Positions 50,184 to 59,441 are shown, counted from the first letter of the stretch. The stretch is DNA of 64,000 nt from Ralstonia pickettii (GCF_030582395.1 NZ_CP104381.1:1302001-1366000), one strand, 5' to 3'. Notes: generated by a model not told the origin, from the sequence alone. A program made the numbers and translations.

Positions 50184-51053
50184 ATGCGAAATCTGGACAT
50201 CGATCTGCTGCGCACCTTCGTGGCGATCGCACAGTACGAAACATTTGCCGCGGCAGCGGCGCGAGTGGGACGCACGCAGGCGGCGGTTACGCAGCAAATG
50301 CAGCGGCTGGAGGAGGAAATGGGCTGCGCGCTGTTCGAAAAACGCGGCCGCCACAAGACGATGACGCCCGACGGCGTGCGGCTCGTCGCCTATGCGCACA
50401 AGATCCTGGCGCTGAACGACCAGGCCGTGCAGGTGATCCAGACCGGTGGCCTGATCGAGAAAATCCGCATCGGTTCACCGCACGATGTGGCCGATTCGAT
50501 CCTGCCCAATCTGCTGCGGCGCTTGTCTAAGCTGTCGCCGGAATTGCAGATGGAAATCAACGTTGGCCGCAGCCCGTTCCTGATGGACGCGTTGCGCGAT
50601 AAAACGCTCGATCTGGCGATCTCCACCCGCTATGACGATGCGTTTCCCGGCATCAAGCTGCGCACGTCGCCGATGGTTTGGATCTGCGCGGAAGATTTCA
50701 TCTTCAATCCCGCCGCGCCAGTGCCACTGGTCATGGCCGACGAGTTGAGTCTGTTCCGCCAGTTGTCGATCGAATGCCTGGACGCGCACCACATTCCGTG
50801 GCGCACGAGTTACCTGTCGCCCACGCTGACGGGCATCAAGGCTGCGATCAGCGCGGGGCTTGGCGTGACGGCGCGCACGACCGAGTTGCTCGATGCCAAC
50901 ATGCGTGTGCTGACTGAAGCCGATGGCCTGCCGCGCCTGCCGGAGGTGGCGTTTTACCTGTACGTGCAGCCGACGTGCACCAGCCCCGTCCTGCGCGATC
51001 TGTTCGATTCCACCGATCGCATCGCCACCCGGTTCGGGCCGCCCTTCATGTGA
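50184..51053 (+). CDS. LysR-family transcriptional regulator
   Basis: 289 aa. N-terminal helix-turn-helix DLLRTFVAIAQYETFAAAAARVGRTQAAVTQQMQRLEEEMG (about 6-46) and a substrate-binding-like domain with SPLMVW-type ligand loops. Divergent from the four-domain rhodanese gene, its probable target. Effector unknown. The stop overlaps the convergent hydroxylase gene by 8 bp. Confidence 0.9.
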   Translation: MRNLDIDLLRTFVAIAQYETFAAAAARVGRTQAAVTQQMQRLEEEMGCALFEKRGRHKTMTPDGVRLVAYAHKILALNDQAVQVIQTGGLIEKIRIGSPHDVADSILPNLLRRLSKLSPELQMEINVGRSPFLMDALRDKTLDLAISTRYDDAFPGIKLRTSPMVWICAEDFIFNPAAPVPLVMADELSLFRQLSIECLDAHHIPWRTSYLSPTLTGIKAAISAGLGVTARTTELLDANMRVLTEADGLPRLPEVAFYLYVQPTCTSPVLRDLFDSTDRIATRFGPPFM

Positions 51054-51951
51054 GCGGCATCGCCTCGGCCGTGACCGCCGCGCGCGGGCTGCGCCACTCG
51101 GGCGGTTTCCACAGATAGCGAATGTCCCGATCGCGGAACACATCAGCCCACATGTCGCGCCATTCGTGGAAGGTAAGGGTGATCGGGTTGTGCGTGTGAA
51201 CCTGCCGCGTGATGCCGAAAACGGGGGCGTCCTCCTCCGGCACGAAACTGCCGAACATGCGATCCCAAATGGTCAGCACGCCGGCGTAGTTGCGGTCGAT
51301 GTACTGCGGGTTCTTGGCGTGGTGCACGCGATGCACCGACGGCGTATTCACGTACTGGCCCAGCCAGCGCCAGAATCCGGCGTAGCGCGAATCCAGCGCC
51401 CCCAGCCGCGTATGCACAAAGAACTGGAATGCCAGGTTCAGGCCCACGGCAAGGATCACCCAGTCCGGCGTAAAGCCGATCCATGCAAGCGGAATCCAGA
51501 ACAGCCACATGCCGGAAACCGGATAGGTCAGGCTCTGGCGGAACGCCGTCGAAAAGTTCATGCCTTCCGACGAGTGGTGCGTCACGTGCGAGGCCCACAT
51601 CCAGCGCACGCGATGGCTGGCGCGGTGGAAGAAGTAATACAGAAAGTCCTGCAACAGCAGGAGCAGGACGAATGACCACCACGTCTCGGGCACCGCGCGC
51701 AGGCCGTGGCTGTACGTCCATGCGTACACCGTCTTGATCATCAGCCACAGGAATAATGCATCCGACGCCTGGTGCATGAGCGCGAGGCAGGCGTTTGAAA
51801 CGGTGTCTTTGAAGCTGTAGACGGACGGGTCGCGCTTGCGCCAGTACCATGCCTCGGCGCCGATGGTCAGGAGGAAAACCGGCGCAAAGGCCAGCAGGAT
51901 CAGGCCGGGGTCGAAACTCGACGCGCCCGGGGCGGCGTTGGCAGGGGTCAT
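51046..51951 (-). CDS. Fatty-acid-hydroxylase/sterol-desaturase-family membrane protein
   Basis: 301 aa from ATG at 51949-51951. About five transmembrane helices and the His clusters expected of a di-iron hydroxylase: FHRASHRVRW, HVTHHSSEGMNFS, VHTRLGAL and SVHRVHHAKN. It would hydroxylate a lipid in the membrane; the substrate is unknown. Stop overlaps the lysR 3' end; divergent from the next gene. Confidence 0.85.
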   Translation of the reverse strand: MTPANAAPGASSFDPGLILLAFAPVFLLTIGAEAWYWRKRDPSVYSFKDTVSNACLALMHQASDALFLWLMIKTVYAWTYSHGLRAVPETWWSFVLLLLLQDFLYYFFHRASHRVRWMWASHVTHHSSEGMNFSTAFRQSLTYPVSGMWLFWIPLAWIGFTPDWVILAVGLNLAFQFFVHTRLGALDSRYAGFWRWLGQYVNTPSVHRVHHAKNPQYIDRNYAGVLTIWDRMFGSFVPEEDAPVFGITRQVHTHNPITLTFHEWRDMWADVFRDRDIRYLWKPPEWRSPRAAVTAEAMPLT

Positions 51952-52097
51952 TGGATTGTTGTGATGTGTGTCGTCTCCAACCGGCAGGTATACGCCCAAC
52001 ACCCGCGCTGCGAAAGGGGGCAGGCTAGAGCCATTCCTCGCTTCAATACGCTGTCGTGTACAGTGCGAGCCGTTATTCCCACAACAACATCCGAGAC

Positions 52098-53207
52098 ATG
52101 CAATCCACCGTTTCCATCGCGCCTCAGGCTGAAGTCCAACCCAACGTGATCGCCGAAGTACGCGGCGGCATCGGCTGGCTGACGCTGAACCGGCCGCAGG
52201 CGCTGAACGCGCTGTCGCTGGAGATGATCCGCGCGATGTCGCATGCGCTGCTGGCGTGGCAGCACGATCCGGAAGTCCACGCCGTCATCCTGCGTGGTGA
52301 AGGCGGCAAGGCCCTGTGTGCCGGCGGCGACATCCGTTTCTTCCACCGCGCGGCCACGGCCGGCGACCCGCAACTCATCACCTTCTTCACCGAGGAATAC
52401 CGCCTCAACCACCTCATCTTCAGCTATGCCAAGCCCTACATCGCGCTGATGGACGGCGTCGTCATGGGTGGTGGCATGGGCATCTCGCAAGGCGCGTCGC
52501 TGCGCGTGGTGACCGAGCGCACGAAGATGGCCATGCCCGAAACCAACATCGGCCTGTTCCCGGACGTTGGCGGCGGCTGGTTCCTGGCTCGCGTGCCGGG
52601 CCATGTGGGCGAATACCTGGGGGTGACCGGGCAGATGATCGAAGCGGCTGACGCGCTGTCGGTCGGCCTTGCCGATTGCCACGTCACCACGCAGGCGCTG
52701 GCGGCCATCGTTCAGCTCCTGCGCGACGGCACCTGGGGCAGCGCCGACCAGATTACCGCCTGCTTTACCGAAGCCGCATCGGCGCCGGATGATGCCAAGG
52801 CGATCATCGCCCCGCACCGCGAGGCCATCGATGCCTGCTTCAGCCAGAGCAGCGTGCAAGGCATCTTCGCGGATCTGGCCGGCAGCACGGATGCCGAATG
52901 GGCCGCGCAGACCGCCGCGCACATGGCCAAGCGCTCGCCGTTGATGATGGCGGTGACGCTGGAGCTGATCCGCCGGGGCCGCCATACCACGCTGGCCGAT
53001 GAGCTGCGCCGCGAACTCGACATGATGACGCACGTGTTTGCCGAAGGCGACGGTATCGAAGGCATTCGCGCACTCGCGGTCGACAAGGACCACACGCCCA
53101 AGTGGAAGCACGCCAGCATCGACGCCGTGCGTGACGACGAAGTGGCCGCCTTCTTTGTCTCGCCGTGGCGCCGTGAGCAGCATCCGCTGCTGGGGCTGTC
53201 GGACTAG
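52098..53207 (+). CDS. Enoyl-CoA hydratase/isomerase family, 3-hydroxyisobutyryl-CoA hydrolase-like
   Basis: 369 aa, crotonase fold with IGWLTLNRPQALNALSLEMI, the oxyanion-hole loop LCAGGDIRFFH and GVVMGGGMGISQGASLRV, then PETNIGLFPDVGGGWFLAR. The length and the extra C-terminal helices (ELRRELDMMTHVFAEGDGIEGIRAL) are those of the 3-hydroxyisobutyryl-CoA hydrolase group of valine breakdown, not of simple 260-residue enoyl-CoA hydratases. ATG at 52098 chosen; no other valine genes adjoin. Confidence 0.87.
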   Translation: MQSTVSIAPQAEVQPNVIAEVRGGIGWLTLNRPQALNALSLEMIRAMSHALLAWQHDPEVHAVILRGEGGKALCAGGDIRFFHRAATAGDPQLITFFTEEYRLNHLIFSYAKPYIALMDGVVMGGGMGISQGASLRVVTERTKMAMPETNIGLFPDVGGGWFLARVPGHVGEYLGVTGQMIEAADALSVGLADCHVTTQALAAIVQLLRDGTWGSADQITACFTEAASAPDDAKAIIAPHREAIDACFSQSSVQGIFADLAGSTDAEWAAQTAAHMAKRSPLMMAVTLELIRRGRHTTLADELRRELDMMTHVFAEGDGIEGIRALAVDKDHTPKWKHASIDAVRDDEVAAFFVSPWRREQHPLLGLSD

Positions 53208-53250
53208 AACCGGTAAACTGCGCGCCTGGATTTTGAATCGTTGACTTGCT

Positions 53251-54285
53251 GTGACCGCTGAACGCCCCACGCCGAACCCCCGCCGCTTGTCGGTGGCGCC
53301 CATGATGGATTGGACTGACCGACATTGCCGGTTCTTCCATCGCCAGATCTCGCGCCACACGTGGCTCTACACGGAAATGGTGACCACCGGCGCGCTGTTG
53401 CACGGCGACGTGCCGCGTCACCTCGATTTCGACGAAGTCGAGCACCCCGTGGCGTTGCAGCTTGGGGGCAGCGAACCTGACGACCTGGCCCAGGCTGCGC
53501 GCCTCGGCCAGCAATGGGGCTACAAGGAAATCAACCTCAACTGCGGTTGCCCGTCGGAGCGCGTGCAGCGAGGCGCGTTCGGCGCGTGCCTGATGGCCGA
53601 ACCGAAGCTCGTCGCGCAGGGCGTCAAGGCGATGCGCGACGCGGTGTCGATTCCGGTCACGGTCAAGCACCGCATCGGCATCGACGCCATCGAGACCTAT
53701 GATTTCGTGCGGGATTTCGTCGGCACCATCGCCGAGGCCGGCTGCGGGACATTCATCGTCCACGCGCGCAACGCCATCCTCAAAGGCCTGAGCCCGAAGG
53801 AAAACCGCGAGATTCCGCCGCTGCGGTACGAAGTCGTCTATCAGCTCAAGCGGGATTTCCCGCATCTGGAAATCCTGCTCAATGGCGGGGTGCAGACGCT
53901 GGAGCAGATCGACGCGCATCTTGCACACGTTGATGGCGTCATGATCGGCCGCGAGGCGTATCACCATCCGCATCTGATGGCCGCATTCGATGCGCGCTAC
54001 TACGGCGCAGGCACGGAGGCCCCCACGCGCGCCGCGGTGGAAGAGGCGATGATCGCCTACGTCGGCCGTTGGGTAGAGCGCGGCGGCTATGCGGGGGCAG
54101 CGGTGCGGCACATGCTGGGGCTGTATCGCGGCGTAGCAGGTGCGCGCGGCTGGCGGCGTGTGCTGTCGGATTCCAAGGCACTTGGCCGCGTCAAGACGTT
54201 GGCAGACGCGCATGCGTTGTTTGATGAGGCGCGGGCTCATCTGCGGCGCGGCGAGGGGTCAGCCGACGAGGCGGTCGCAGCATAA
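53251..54285 (+). CDS. dusA: tRNA-dihydrouridine synthase A
   Basis: 344 aa FMN-dependent TIM barrel: RRLSVAPMMDWTDRHCRFFHR, YTEMVTTGALLHGD, and NLNCGCPSERVQRGAFGACLM with the catalytic Cys100. Later KHRIGIDAIETYDFVRDFV and LNGGVQTLEQ. Reduces U20/U20a in tRNA D-loops. Begins with GTG at 53251. A tRNA gene follows immediately. Confidence 0.94.
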   Translation: MTAERPTPNPRRLSVAPMMDWTDRHCRFFHRQISRHTWLYTEMVTTGALLHGDVPRHLDFDEVEHPVALQLGGSEPDDLAQAARLGQQWGYKEINLNCGCPSERVQRGAFGACLMAEPKLVAQGVKAMRDAVSIPVTVKHRIGIDAIETYDFVRDFVGTIAEAGCGTFIVHARNAILKGLSPKENREIPPLRYEVVYQLKRDFPHLEILLNGGVQTLEQIDAHLAHVDGVMIGREAYHHPHLMAAFDARYYGAGTEAPTRAAVEEAMIAYVGRWVERGGYAGAAVRHMLGLYRGVAGARGWRRVLSDSKALGRVKTLADAHALFDEARAHLRRGEGSADEAVAA

Positions 54286-54299
54286 ATCGCACGACCCCC

Positions 54300-54328
54300 T
54301 AGGCACGCCGGAAGAATGTTTGTATAAT
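54300..54328 (+). promoter_or_regulatory. Promoter of tRNA-His
   Basis: TAGGCA (54300-54305), 17-bp spacer, TATAAT (54323-54328), about 45 bp upstream of the mature tRNA. Confidence 0.6.
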
Positions 54329-54373
54329 TTCGTTTTTCGCCGAGCAGCTGTCAGTTTTGCTGTTCGTACGACG

Positions 54374-54449
54374 GTGGCTGTAGCTCAGTTGGTAGAGTCC
54401 CAGATTGTGATTCTGGTTGTCGTGGGTTCGAATCCCATCAGTCACCCCA
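54374..54449 (+). tRNA. tRNA-His (anticodon GTG)
   Basis: 76 nt cloverleaf: acceptor GTGGCTG/CAGTCAC with one G-U pair, D-loop AGCTCAGTTGGTAGAG, anticodon GTG at 54407-54409 in loop TTGTGAT, T-loop GGTTCGAATCC, and encoded CCA (54447-54449). G at 54373 provides the extra 5' G(-1) of tRNA-His, opposite C73. Confidence 0.97.
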
Positions 54450-54459
54450 AAGTTTCAGT

Positions 54460-54487
54460 AAAAAAGCCCGCTTTTGCGGGCTTTTTT
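54460..54487. terminator. Terminator after tRNA-His
   Basis: AAAAAAGCCCGC (54460-54471), loop TTTT, GCGGGCTTTTTT (54476-54487). Works in both directions, so it also ends the leftward gene whose stop is at 54505. Confidence 0.9.
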
Positions 54488-54504
54488 GCGTCTGTGCGCA
54501 ATGT

Positions 54505-54897
54505 CTATGCGTCTGCGACCACCGTGCCTTGGTGGTACACAATCTTCCAGCCATCCGGCGTCCGTCGCCACAACGTCGCCCGGCGCGTCGTCCGGTTCGT
54601 CTGCACCAGAGTGTAGGTCAGCAAGTAGTTATCCGGCGCAATCTCCTGGCAGCGGAAATCCCGCGTTTGCCAAAAATCCTCGCCGATGTGGCCGTGGCGC
54701 GCATCGAGAACACCGAGCACATAGCTACGGCTGTAGCGCTGACCCGAGGCACCCGTTTCCCAGAAATCTTCCGTGGTCATACGCTCGAAGTCTTCGCGGC
54801 GCGTGCCGAATTCCGGGCGATGAAAAATGGGTTCGCGCCGGCGCAGTTCGTCCAGCACGTTCAGTAGACCGGGGGCGGTGTCCAGAGACGGTTCCAT
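54505..54897 (-). CDS. NTF2-like (SnoaL/DUF4440-type) small protein
   Basis: 130 aa from ATG at 54895-54897 with AGGAGG at 8 bp. The pattern PGLLNVLDELRRREPIFHRPEF, MTTEDFWETGASGQRYSR, LTYTLVQTNRTTRRATLWRR and GWKIVYHQGTVV is that of cone-shaped NTF2-like folds. Such domains bind small ligands or act as enzymes of varied kinds; no function can be given. Confidence 0.8.
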   Translation of the reverse strand: MEPSLDTAPGLLNVLDELRRREPIFHRPEFGTRREDFERMTTEDFWETGASGQRYSRSYVLGVLDARHGHIGEDFWQTRDFRCQEIAPDNYLLTYTLVQTNRTTRRATLWRRTPDGWKIVYHQGTVVADA

Positions 54898-55029
54898 GCG
54901 GCAAGCCTCCTGGGAAAGCTCCAAGCATACCGCGCAGCTGGCGGGGTTTAACGTTTTTCGCGCTGCACAATGCGTAGCTTGCACTTCGCCCCTATGATGG
55001 CGCCTTCGCCTTTCCCGGAATCCACTTCG

Positions 55030-56760
55030 ATGCAACGCACTGCCCGTATTGGCCTGTCTTCGCTAACGATCGCACTGTCGCTGGCTTGCGGCGCCGGCGC
55101 CTTTGCCGCCACGCTTCAGAAACCGCAACTCGACGCGCTGCTCGCCGCCGAACAATCCAAGGCATCGGCTGACTTGAACAGCTTTCTCGTGGCAGCCGCG
55201 AAGGCCGATCCGCAAGTTGCAGGCAGTGTCGCCGCTTATCAGAAGAAAGCCCCGCTCGCCGGCGATGACCTCGTCAACATCGGGCGCCTGCTGGGCCTGT
55301 ACAACCGCCTGCACAACCAGCAGGCCGTGATCGCCTCGATCGAGAAGATGGTCGCGCTGCCGACGGTGCGCGACGACAAGATCCCCCAGTACGAGAACCC
55401 CGCCATCGTCGCGTTTGGCAAGCTGGTCGAAGGCATGGCGCGCGACTTCGGTCTGAAATACCGTAACGTCGATAACCGCGTCTTTGAAGTCACGCTGCCC
55501 GGCACCGGCTCAGACGAATTCGGCATCTTGACCCACGCCGACGTCGTGCCCGCAAAGGCGGAAGAATGGGTGCTCGGCGACGGCACCAAGCTCGATCCGT
55601 TTAAGGTCACGCGTGTCGGCAATCTGCTGTACGGCCGCGGCACGATTGACGACAAGGGCTCGATTGCCGCTGCGATGTACGCCATGAAAACGGTCAAGGA
55701 CAGCGGCGTGCCGCTCGCCCGCACAATCCGCCTGATGATCGAAACCACCGAAGAAACCGGTGGCGACGGCATGAAGTATTACCGTGAGCACACGCAATTG
55801 CCCGCGTACAACATCGTGCTCGACAGCAAGTATCCCGCCGTGGTTGCCGAGAAAGGTTCGGGTGCGCTCAAGGTGTTTTTCCCCGGGCAGGCTGCCGATA
55901 CTTCGCATACGGCCATCGTTTCGATGACGGGCGCAGCGTCGGCCAGCTCCATCCCACAAACGGCCACGGCTACGCTCAAGGGCGGAGATCTGGGCGTGGC
56001 CGCCGCCGCGCTCGAACCCAAGCGCGATGCGTTTGTGAACAGCCTGGCTGCGCAGGGCAAGTTCTCGATCGACATCGCACGCACGGCTGACAGCATCGTC
56101 GTGAAGGTCACCGGCACGTCTGCACACGGCTCGCGTCCGGAAGAGGGCGTCAACCCGCTGCCGCGCCTGGCGTTGTTCCTGCGCGCAGCTGATCTCGGCC
56201 TGGCGGACAATGCCTACGCCCATGCCGTGCGCTACCTCAGCGACCTTTACGCCACCGATTACCTCGGCAACACCATGGGCGTCGCCTACAAGGACGACTT
56301 CATGGGCCCGCTCACCATTTCTCCAACGGTGATCGGCGATAAGAATGGCCGTGTTGAAGTGACCGCCAACGTGCGCATGCCACGCGGAAAAACGCCCGAC
56401 GCGCTGCGCGGCGAGATCGCCGGCAAGATCAACGCATGGGCCAACGCCAACCATGTCGCCCTTGAGATCAACCACGATCAGGGCAACTGGATGGCGCGTG
56501 ATCCGAAGGGCGCGTGGCTGTCGACGCTGCTCAACATTTTTGGTGACACCACGGGCCTCGATGCCAAGCCCGTTCCGACGGCCGGCAGCACGACGGCTAA
56601 GCTGATGCCAAACGCCATTAATTTCGGCCCTGCGATGCCTGGCAAGAAGTACACCGCGCACAACGCCAACGAGTACAAGGAAGTGCCGGACCTCGACCTC
56701 GATATGCAGATGTTCACCGAGATGCTTGTGCGCATTGGCAATCTGCAGTCGATGCAATAA
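55030..56760 (+). CDS. Secreted M20-family dipeptidase/carboxypeptidase
   Basis: 576 aa. Signal peptide with core LSSLTIALSLACGAGAFA (about residues 9-27). M20 metal-site motifs in order: ILTHADVVPA, GRGTIDDKGSIAAAMY, TTEETGGDG (catalytic Glu-Glu), and a C-terminal His in KKYTAHNANEY; the dimerisation domain holds GTSAHGSRPEEGVNPLP. This order and the PepV-like insertion suggest a periplasmic zinc dipeptidase. The cupin gene follows at 22 bp. Confidence 0.9.
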   Translation: MQRTARIGLSSLTIALSLACGAGAFAATLQKPQLDALLAAEQSKASADLNSFLVAAAKADPQVAGSVAAYQKKAPLAGDDLVNIGRLLGLYNRLHNQQAVIASIEKMVALPTVRDDKIPQYENPAIVAFGKLVEGMARDFGLKYRNVDNRVFEVTLPGTGSDEFGILTHADVVPAKAEEWVLGDGTKLDPFKVTRVGNLLYGRGTIDDKGSIAAAMYAMKTVKDSGVPLARTIRLMIETTEETGGDGMKYYREHTQLPAYNIVLDSKYPAVVAEKGSGALKVFFPGQAADTSHTAIVSMTGAASASSIPQTATATLKGGDLGVAAAALEPKRDAFVNSLAAQGKFSIDIARTADSIVVKVTGTSAHGSRPEEGVNPLPRLALFLRAADLGLADNAYAHAVRYLSDLYATDYLGNTMGVAYKDDFMGPLTISPTVIGDKNGRVEVTANVRMPRGKTPDALRGEIAGKINAWANANHVALEINHDQGNWMARDPKGAWLSTLLNIFGDTTGLDAKPVPTAGSTTAKLMPNAINFGPAMPGKKYTAHNANEYKEVPDLDLDMQMFTEMLVRIGNLQSMQ

Positions 56761-56782
56761 CCCACACCGACCCACGATCGCC

Positions 56783-57094
56783 ATGAACATCATCCGCGCC
56801 AAATCGTTCACTGCCGGGCGTGCCTGGGGCGCGCTTGATATTGCCAATATGGGCGGCATCACCACGCGCCTGCACTGGACAGACCAGCCATACCGCTGGC
56901 ACGTCAACGACGGCGAGGAGGTGTTCGTGGTGCTCGACGGCACGGTCGACATGCATTACCGCGAAGCCGGTGAAGAGAAAATTGCGATGCTGGAGCCCGG
57001 CGACATCTTCTTCGCCGGGGTCGGCTGCGAACATGTGGCGCACCCGCGCGGCGAGGCAAGGATTCTCGTCGTCGAGAAAGCGGGGAGCGTTTAG
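56783..57094 (+). CDS. Small cupin-domain protein
   Basis: 103 aa, one cupin barrel. Motif 1 WHVNDGEEVFVVLDGTVDMHYRE and motif 2 EPGDIFFAGVGCEHVAHPRGEARILVVE with metal-ligand-like His/Glu residues. The reaction is unknown. Starts 22 bp after the peptidase gene and is probably co-transcribed. Confidence 0.85.
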   Translation: MNIIRAKSFTAGRAWGALDIANMGGITTRLHWTDQPYRWHVNDGEEVFVVLDGTVDMHYREAGEEKIAMLEPGDIFFAGVGCEHVAHPRGEARILVVEKAGSV

Positions 57095-57113
57095 CCGCTC
57101 CAGCCGGCTGCAG

Positions 57114-57142
57114 CGAAAAAAAAGCCCGCAATCTGCGGGCTT
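57114..57142 (-). terminator. Leftward terminator downstream of the cupin gene
   Basis: AAGCCCGCA (57122-57130) pairs with TGCGGGCTT (57134-57142). On the minus strand the stem is followed by eight T, so it stops leftward transcription; rightward it has only a short T tail. Confidence 0.75.
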
Positions 57143-57435
57143 CGAATTCAGCGATCTCATTGCCCCTGAGGGCATTGGCAATACTACTGTCACGTACGCC
57201 AAACAACATCGGGGTAAACGTCCGTTTTGCTAGCGAAACACTGTTGAATGTGTCGCTGCAGCTACTTCCGGACAGAAAAAACAGCCCGCTCAAATGGCGG
57301 GCCGAAAATCAGTTGAAGAAAGCCCTGTCCTCAGGGCACCGCAAGTGTATGAAATCAGTTGCGGCGGCAGCATTGGGGTATGCCCTGATCGGGCGCCCCG
57401 ACGCGGTTTGCGGCCCTTGCGCGTCTTTCTTTTCC
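57143..57435. other. Gap between two leftward terminators and the small ORF
   Basis: No convincing gene. Holds the second leftward terminator (57275-57302). The segment 57143-57274 is bounded by two terminators of the same direction, which could mean an untranslated leftward RNA, but I see no clear promoter. Confidence 0.4.
57275..57302 (-). terminator. Second leftward terminator
   Basis: GCCCGC (57284-57289) pairs with GCGGGC (57297-57302); on the minus strand TG and six T follow. It ends transcription coming from the small ORF and lexA. Confidence 0.75.
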
Positions 57436-57621
57436 TCAGCAGCTTTCGGCGCCAGCGGTACGCGAGGCCACCGGGATCGCGTCCAGCATGCGGCAGATGG
57501 CGGCCATGCTGCCGACCATCGTACGGCGCTGCTCCCCCTGGTAGATGCGCACGCCCTGGGTTTGGCGGAAGGGCACCGGCTGTACCGGGCGGCGGTGGGA
57601 AGACATCGATCCGAGTCGCAT
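57436..57621 (-). CDS. Possible small protein, 61 aa, unknown
   Basis: Starts MRLGSMSSHRRPVQPVPFRQ at an ATG preceded by GAGG at 6 bp; no domain recognised and one hydrophobic stretch (MVGSMAAICRMLDAIPVA). Supported only by the ribosome site, by the terminators that close the leftward transcript, and by lexA lying upstream in the same direction. Overlapping frames are also open, so confidence is modest. Confidence 0.4.
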   Translation of the reverse strand: MRLGSMSSHRRPVQPVPFRQTQGVRIYQGEQRRTMVGSMAAICRMLDAIPVASRTAGAESC

Positions 57622-57738
57622 GGCAGACCTCGTGAGTTCGGGTGAAAAAGCGAGTGGCAAGACTCCGCCCTGGCAAGCCAATGGCTCACCTAGGTTGGAT
57701 CAAACAGCGAAGATTTGGCGCGGAGATGCGCCGAAGAT

Positions 57739-58389
57739 TTACGGAGCTGCAGGCCGGATCAGACCGACGGCCAAGCCCTCCAGGTGAAACTCATCACGAT
57801 CCAGATCAACGTGGATCGGTTCGAAATCGGGATTCTCGGCAATCAGTTCGACATGGCGGCCCTTGCGCTGGAAGCGCTTGACCGTGACGTCATCGCCAAG
57901 TCGGGCCACGACGATCTTGCCGTTGGTGGCTTCGGCGGCACGCTGCACGGCCAGGAGGTCGCCATCCAGGATGCCGGCGTCGCGCATGCTCATGCCGCGA
58001 ACCTTCAGCAGAAAATCGGGCTGCGCAGAGAACAGCGACGGATCCACTTGATACTGGCGATCAATGTGCTCGGCAGCCAGAATCGGACTGCCGGCGGCCA
58101 CGCGGCCCACCAGCGGCAGCGTCAATTGCATCAATCCCATCGACGGAAGCGAGAACTGATGCTGCGCCGTGTCGCCCGCCGCCCGCAGCCGAATGCCACG
58201 CGAAGCGCCCGGGGTCAGTTCGATCACGCCCTTGCGTGCCAACGCGCGGAGGTGTTCCTCGGCCGCATTGGGCGATGAGAAGCCAAACTCCGCGGCAATC
58301 TCGGCGCGCGTCGGCGGAAAGCCCGTGCGCTGGATCGTCTGGCGGATCAGGTGATAAATCTGCTGCTGGCGGGGGGTGAGGGTGGCCAT
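57739..58389 (-). CDS. lexA: LexA repressor, SOS regulator
   Basis: 216 aa. N-terminal winged helix ([48 protein letters not shown]), self-cleavage site Ala99-Gly100 in VGRVAAGSP, catalytic Ser134 in RGMSMRDAG and Lys171 in DVTVKRF, spaced as Ser119 and Lys156 in E. coli. Longer open frame upstream is ignored because two SOS boxes lie there. ATG is only 8 bp from the nearer box. Confidence 0.97.
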   Translation of the reverse strand: MATLTPRQQQIYHLIRQTIQRTGFPPTRAEIAAEFGFSSPNAAEEHLRALARKGVIELTPGASRGIRLRAAGDTAQHQFSLPSMGLMQLTLPLVGRVAAGSPILAAEHIDRQYQVDPSLFSAQPDFLLKVRGMSMRDAGILDGDLLAVQRAAEATNGKIVVARLGDDVTVKRFQRKGRHVELIAENPDFEPIHVDLDRDEFHLEGLAVGLIRPAAP

Positions 58390-58396
58390 CGGCGTA

Positions 58397-58431
58397 CTGT
58401 ATATTTGAACAGGTGCTGTGATTTTATACAG
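58397..58431 (-). promoter_or_regulatory. Two SOS (LexA) boxes upstream of lexA
   Basis: CTGT-N8-ACAG occurs twice: 58397-58412 (N8 ATATTTGA) and 58416-58431 (N8 GATTTTAT), centres 19 bp apart, on the lexA promoter. Both keep all eight consensus bases. This is autoregulation as in E. coli. The remainder up to 58642 holds no other clear site. Confidence 0.9.
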
Positions 58432-58642
58432 TGACGCAGGAAGCGCAAGCGATTTTGTTGTGACGTGTTGCGCGGGCGCCCAGTCCTTCTGACCGGCGTC
58501 AAAACCTACGCTACTGGTTAGAAGCTTATGCGCAATCCATGCAGGCGCAGCCGCGGCGAATCGCATAAAATCAAGACCTTGACCGATTTTTGCATCGCCA
58601 CATAGCCCGATTGAGCTTCATTGGGTTGGCCCGAATGTCACC

Positions 58643-59419
58643 ATGTCCGCCTTCAATCAAGAGACCGTTCTGAGCGTCCATCACTGGAATGACTCGCTGT
58701 TCAGCTTCAAGACCACGCGCGACCAGGCGCTGCGCTTCCATAACGGCCACTTCGTCATGATCGGGCTGGAGGTTGAAGGCAAGCCGCTGATGCGCGCCTA
58801 TAGCATCGCGAGCCCGAACTACGAAGAGCACCTTGAGTTCTTCAGCATCAAGGTGCAAAACGGTCCGCTGACGTCGCGACTGCAGCATCTGAAGGTGGGC
58901 GACAAGCTGCTGGTGAGCAAGAAGCCCGTCGGCACGCTCGTGCTGGATGACCTGCTGCCCGGCAAGAACTTGTACCTGTTCGGCACCGGCACGGGCCTCG
59001 CGCCGTTCATGAGCATCATCCAGGACCCCGATACCTACGAGCGCTTCGAGAAGGTCGTGCTGCTGCATGGTGTGCGCCAGGTAAGCGAATTGGCCTATGC
59101 GGACTTTATTACCAGCGAGCTGCCCAACAACGAGTTCTTCGGTGATCAGGTGCGCGAGAAGCTGATCTACTACCCCACCGTTACGCGCGAGCCGTTCCGC
59201 AACATGGGCCGCCTGACGGACCTCGTCGACAGCGGCAAGCTGTCTGCCGATATCGGTCTGCCCCCGATGGACCCAGCAGTCGACCGCGCCATGATCTGCG
59301 GCAGCCCGGCCATGCTGGAAGACACCTGCAAGCTGCTCGACGCCCGCGGTTTCAAGATCTCGCCGCGTATGGGCGAAGCGGGCGACTACGTGATCGAGCG
59401 GGCCTTCGTCGAGAAATAA
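58643..59419 (+). CDS. fpr: Ferredoxin/flavodoxin-NADP(+) reductase
   Basis: 258 aa. FAD-binding RAYSIASPNYEEHLEF (about 52-67) and GPLTSRLQ, NADP-binding LFGTGTGLAPFMSIIQDP and ICGSPAMLEDTCKLL, and a C-terminal FVEK that matches the bacterial FprA/Fpr group. Transfers electrons between NADPH and ferredoxin or flavodoxin, useful in oxidative stress. ATG at 58643; followed by a terminator. Confidence 0.94.
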   Translation: MSAFNQETVLSVHHWNDSLFSFKTTRDQALRFHNGHFVMIGLEVEGKPLMRAYSIASPNYEEHLEFFSIKVQNGPLTSRLQHLKVGDKLLVSKKPVGTLVLDDLLPGKNLYLFGTGTGLAPFMSIIQDPDTYERFEKVVLLHGVRQVSELAYADFITSELPNNEFFGDQVREKLIYYPTVTREPFRNMGRLTDLVDSGKLSADIGLPPMDPAVDRAMICGSPAMLEDTCKLLDARGFKISPRMGEAGDYVIERAFVEK

Positions 59420-59441
59420 TCGGTACGGCTTCTGCTGCAAG

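Noticed and set aside
52051..52063. CTGT-N5-ACAG before the hydratase-family gene
   Set aside because: Spacing is 5 rather than 8, so it is not a LexA box.
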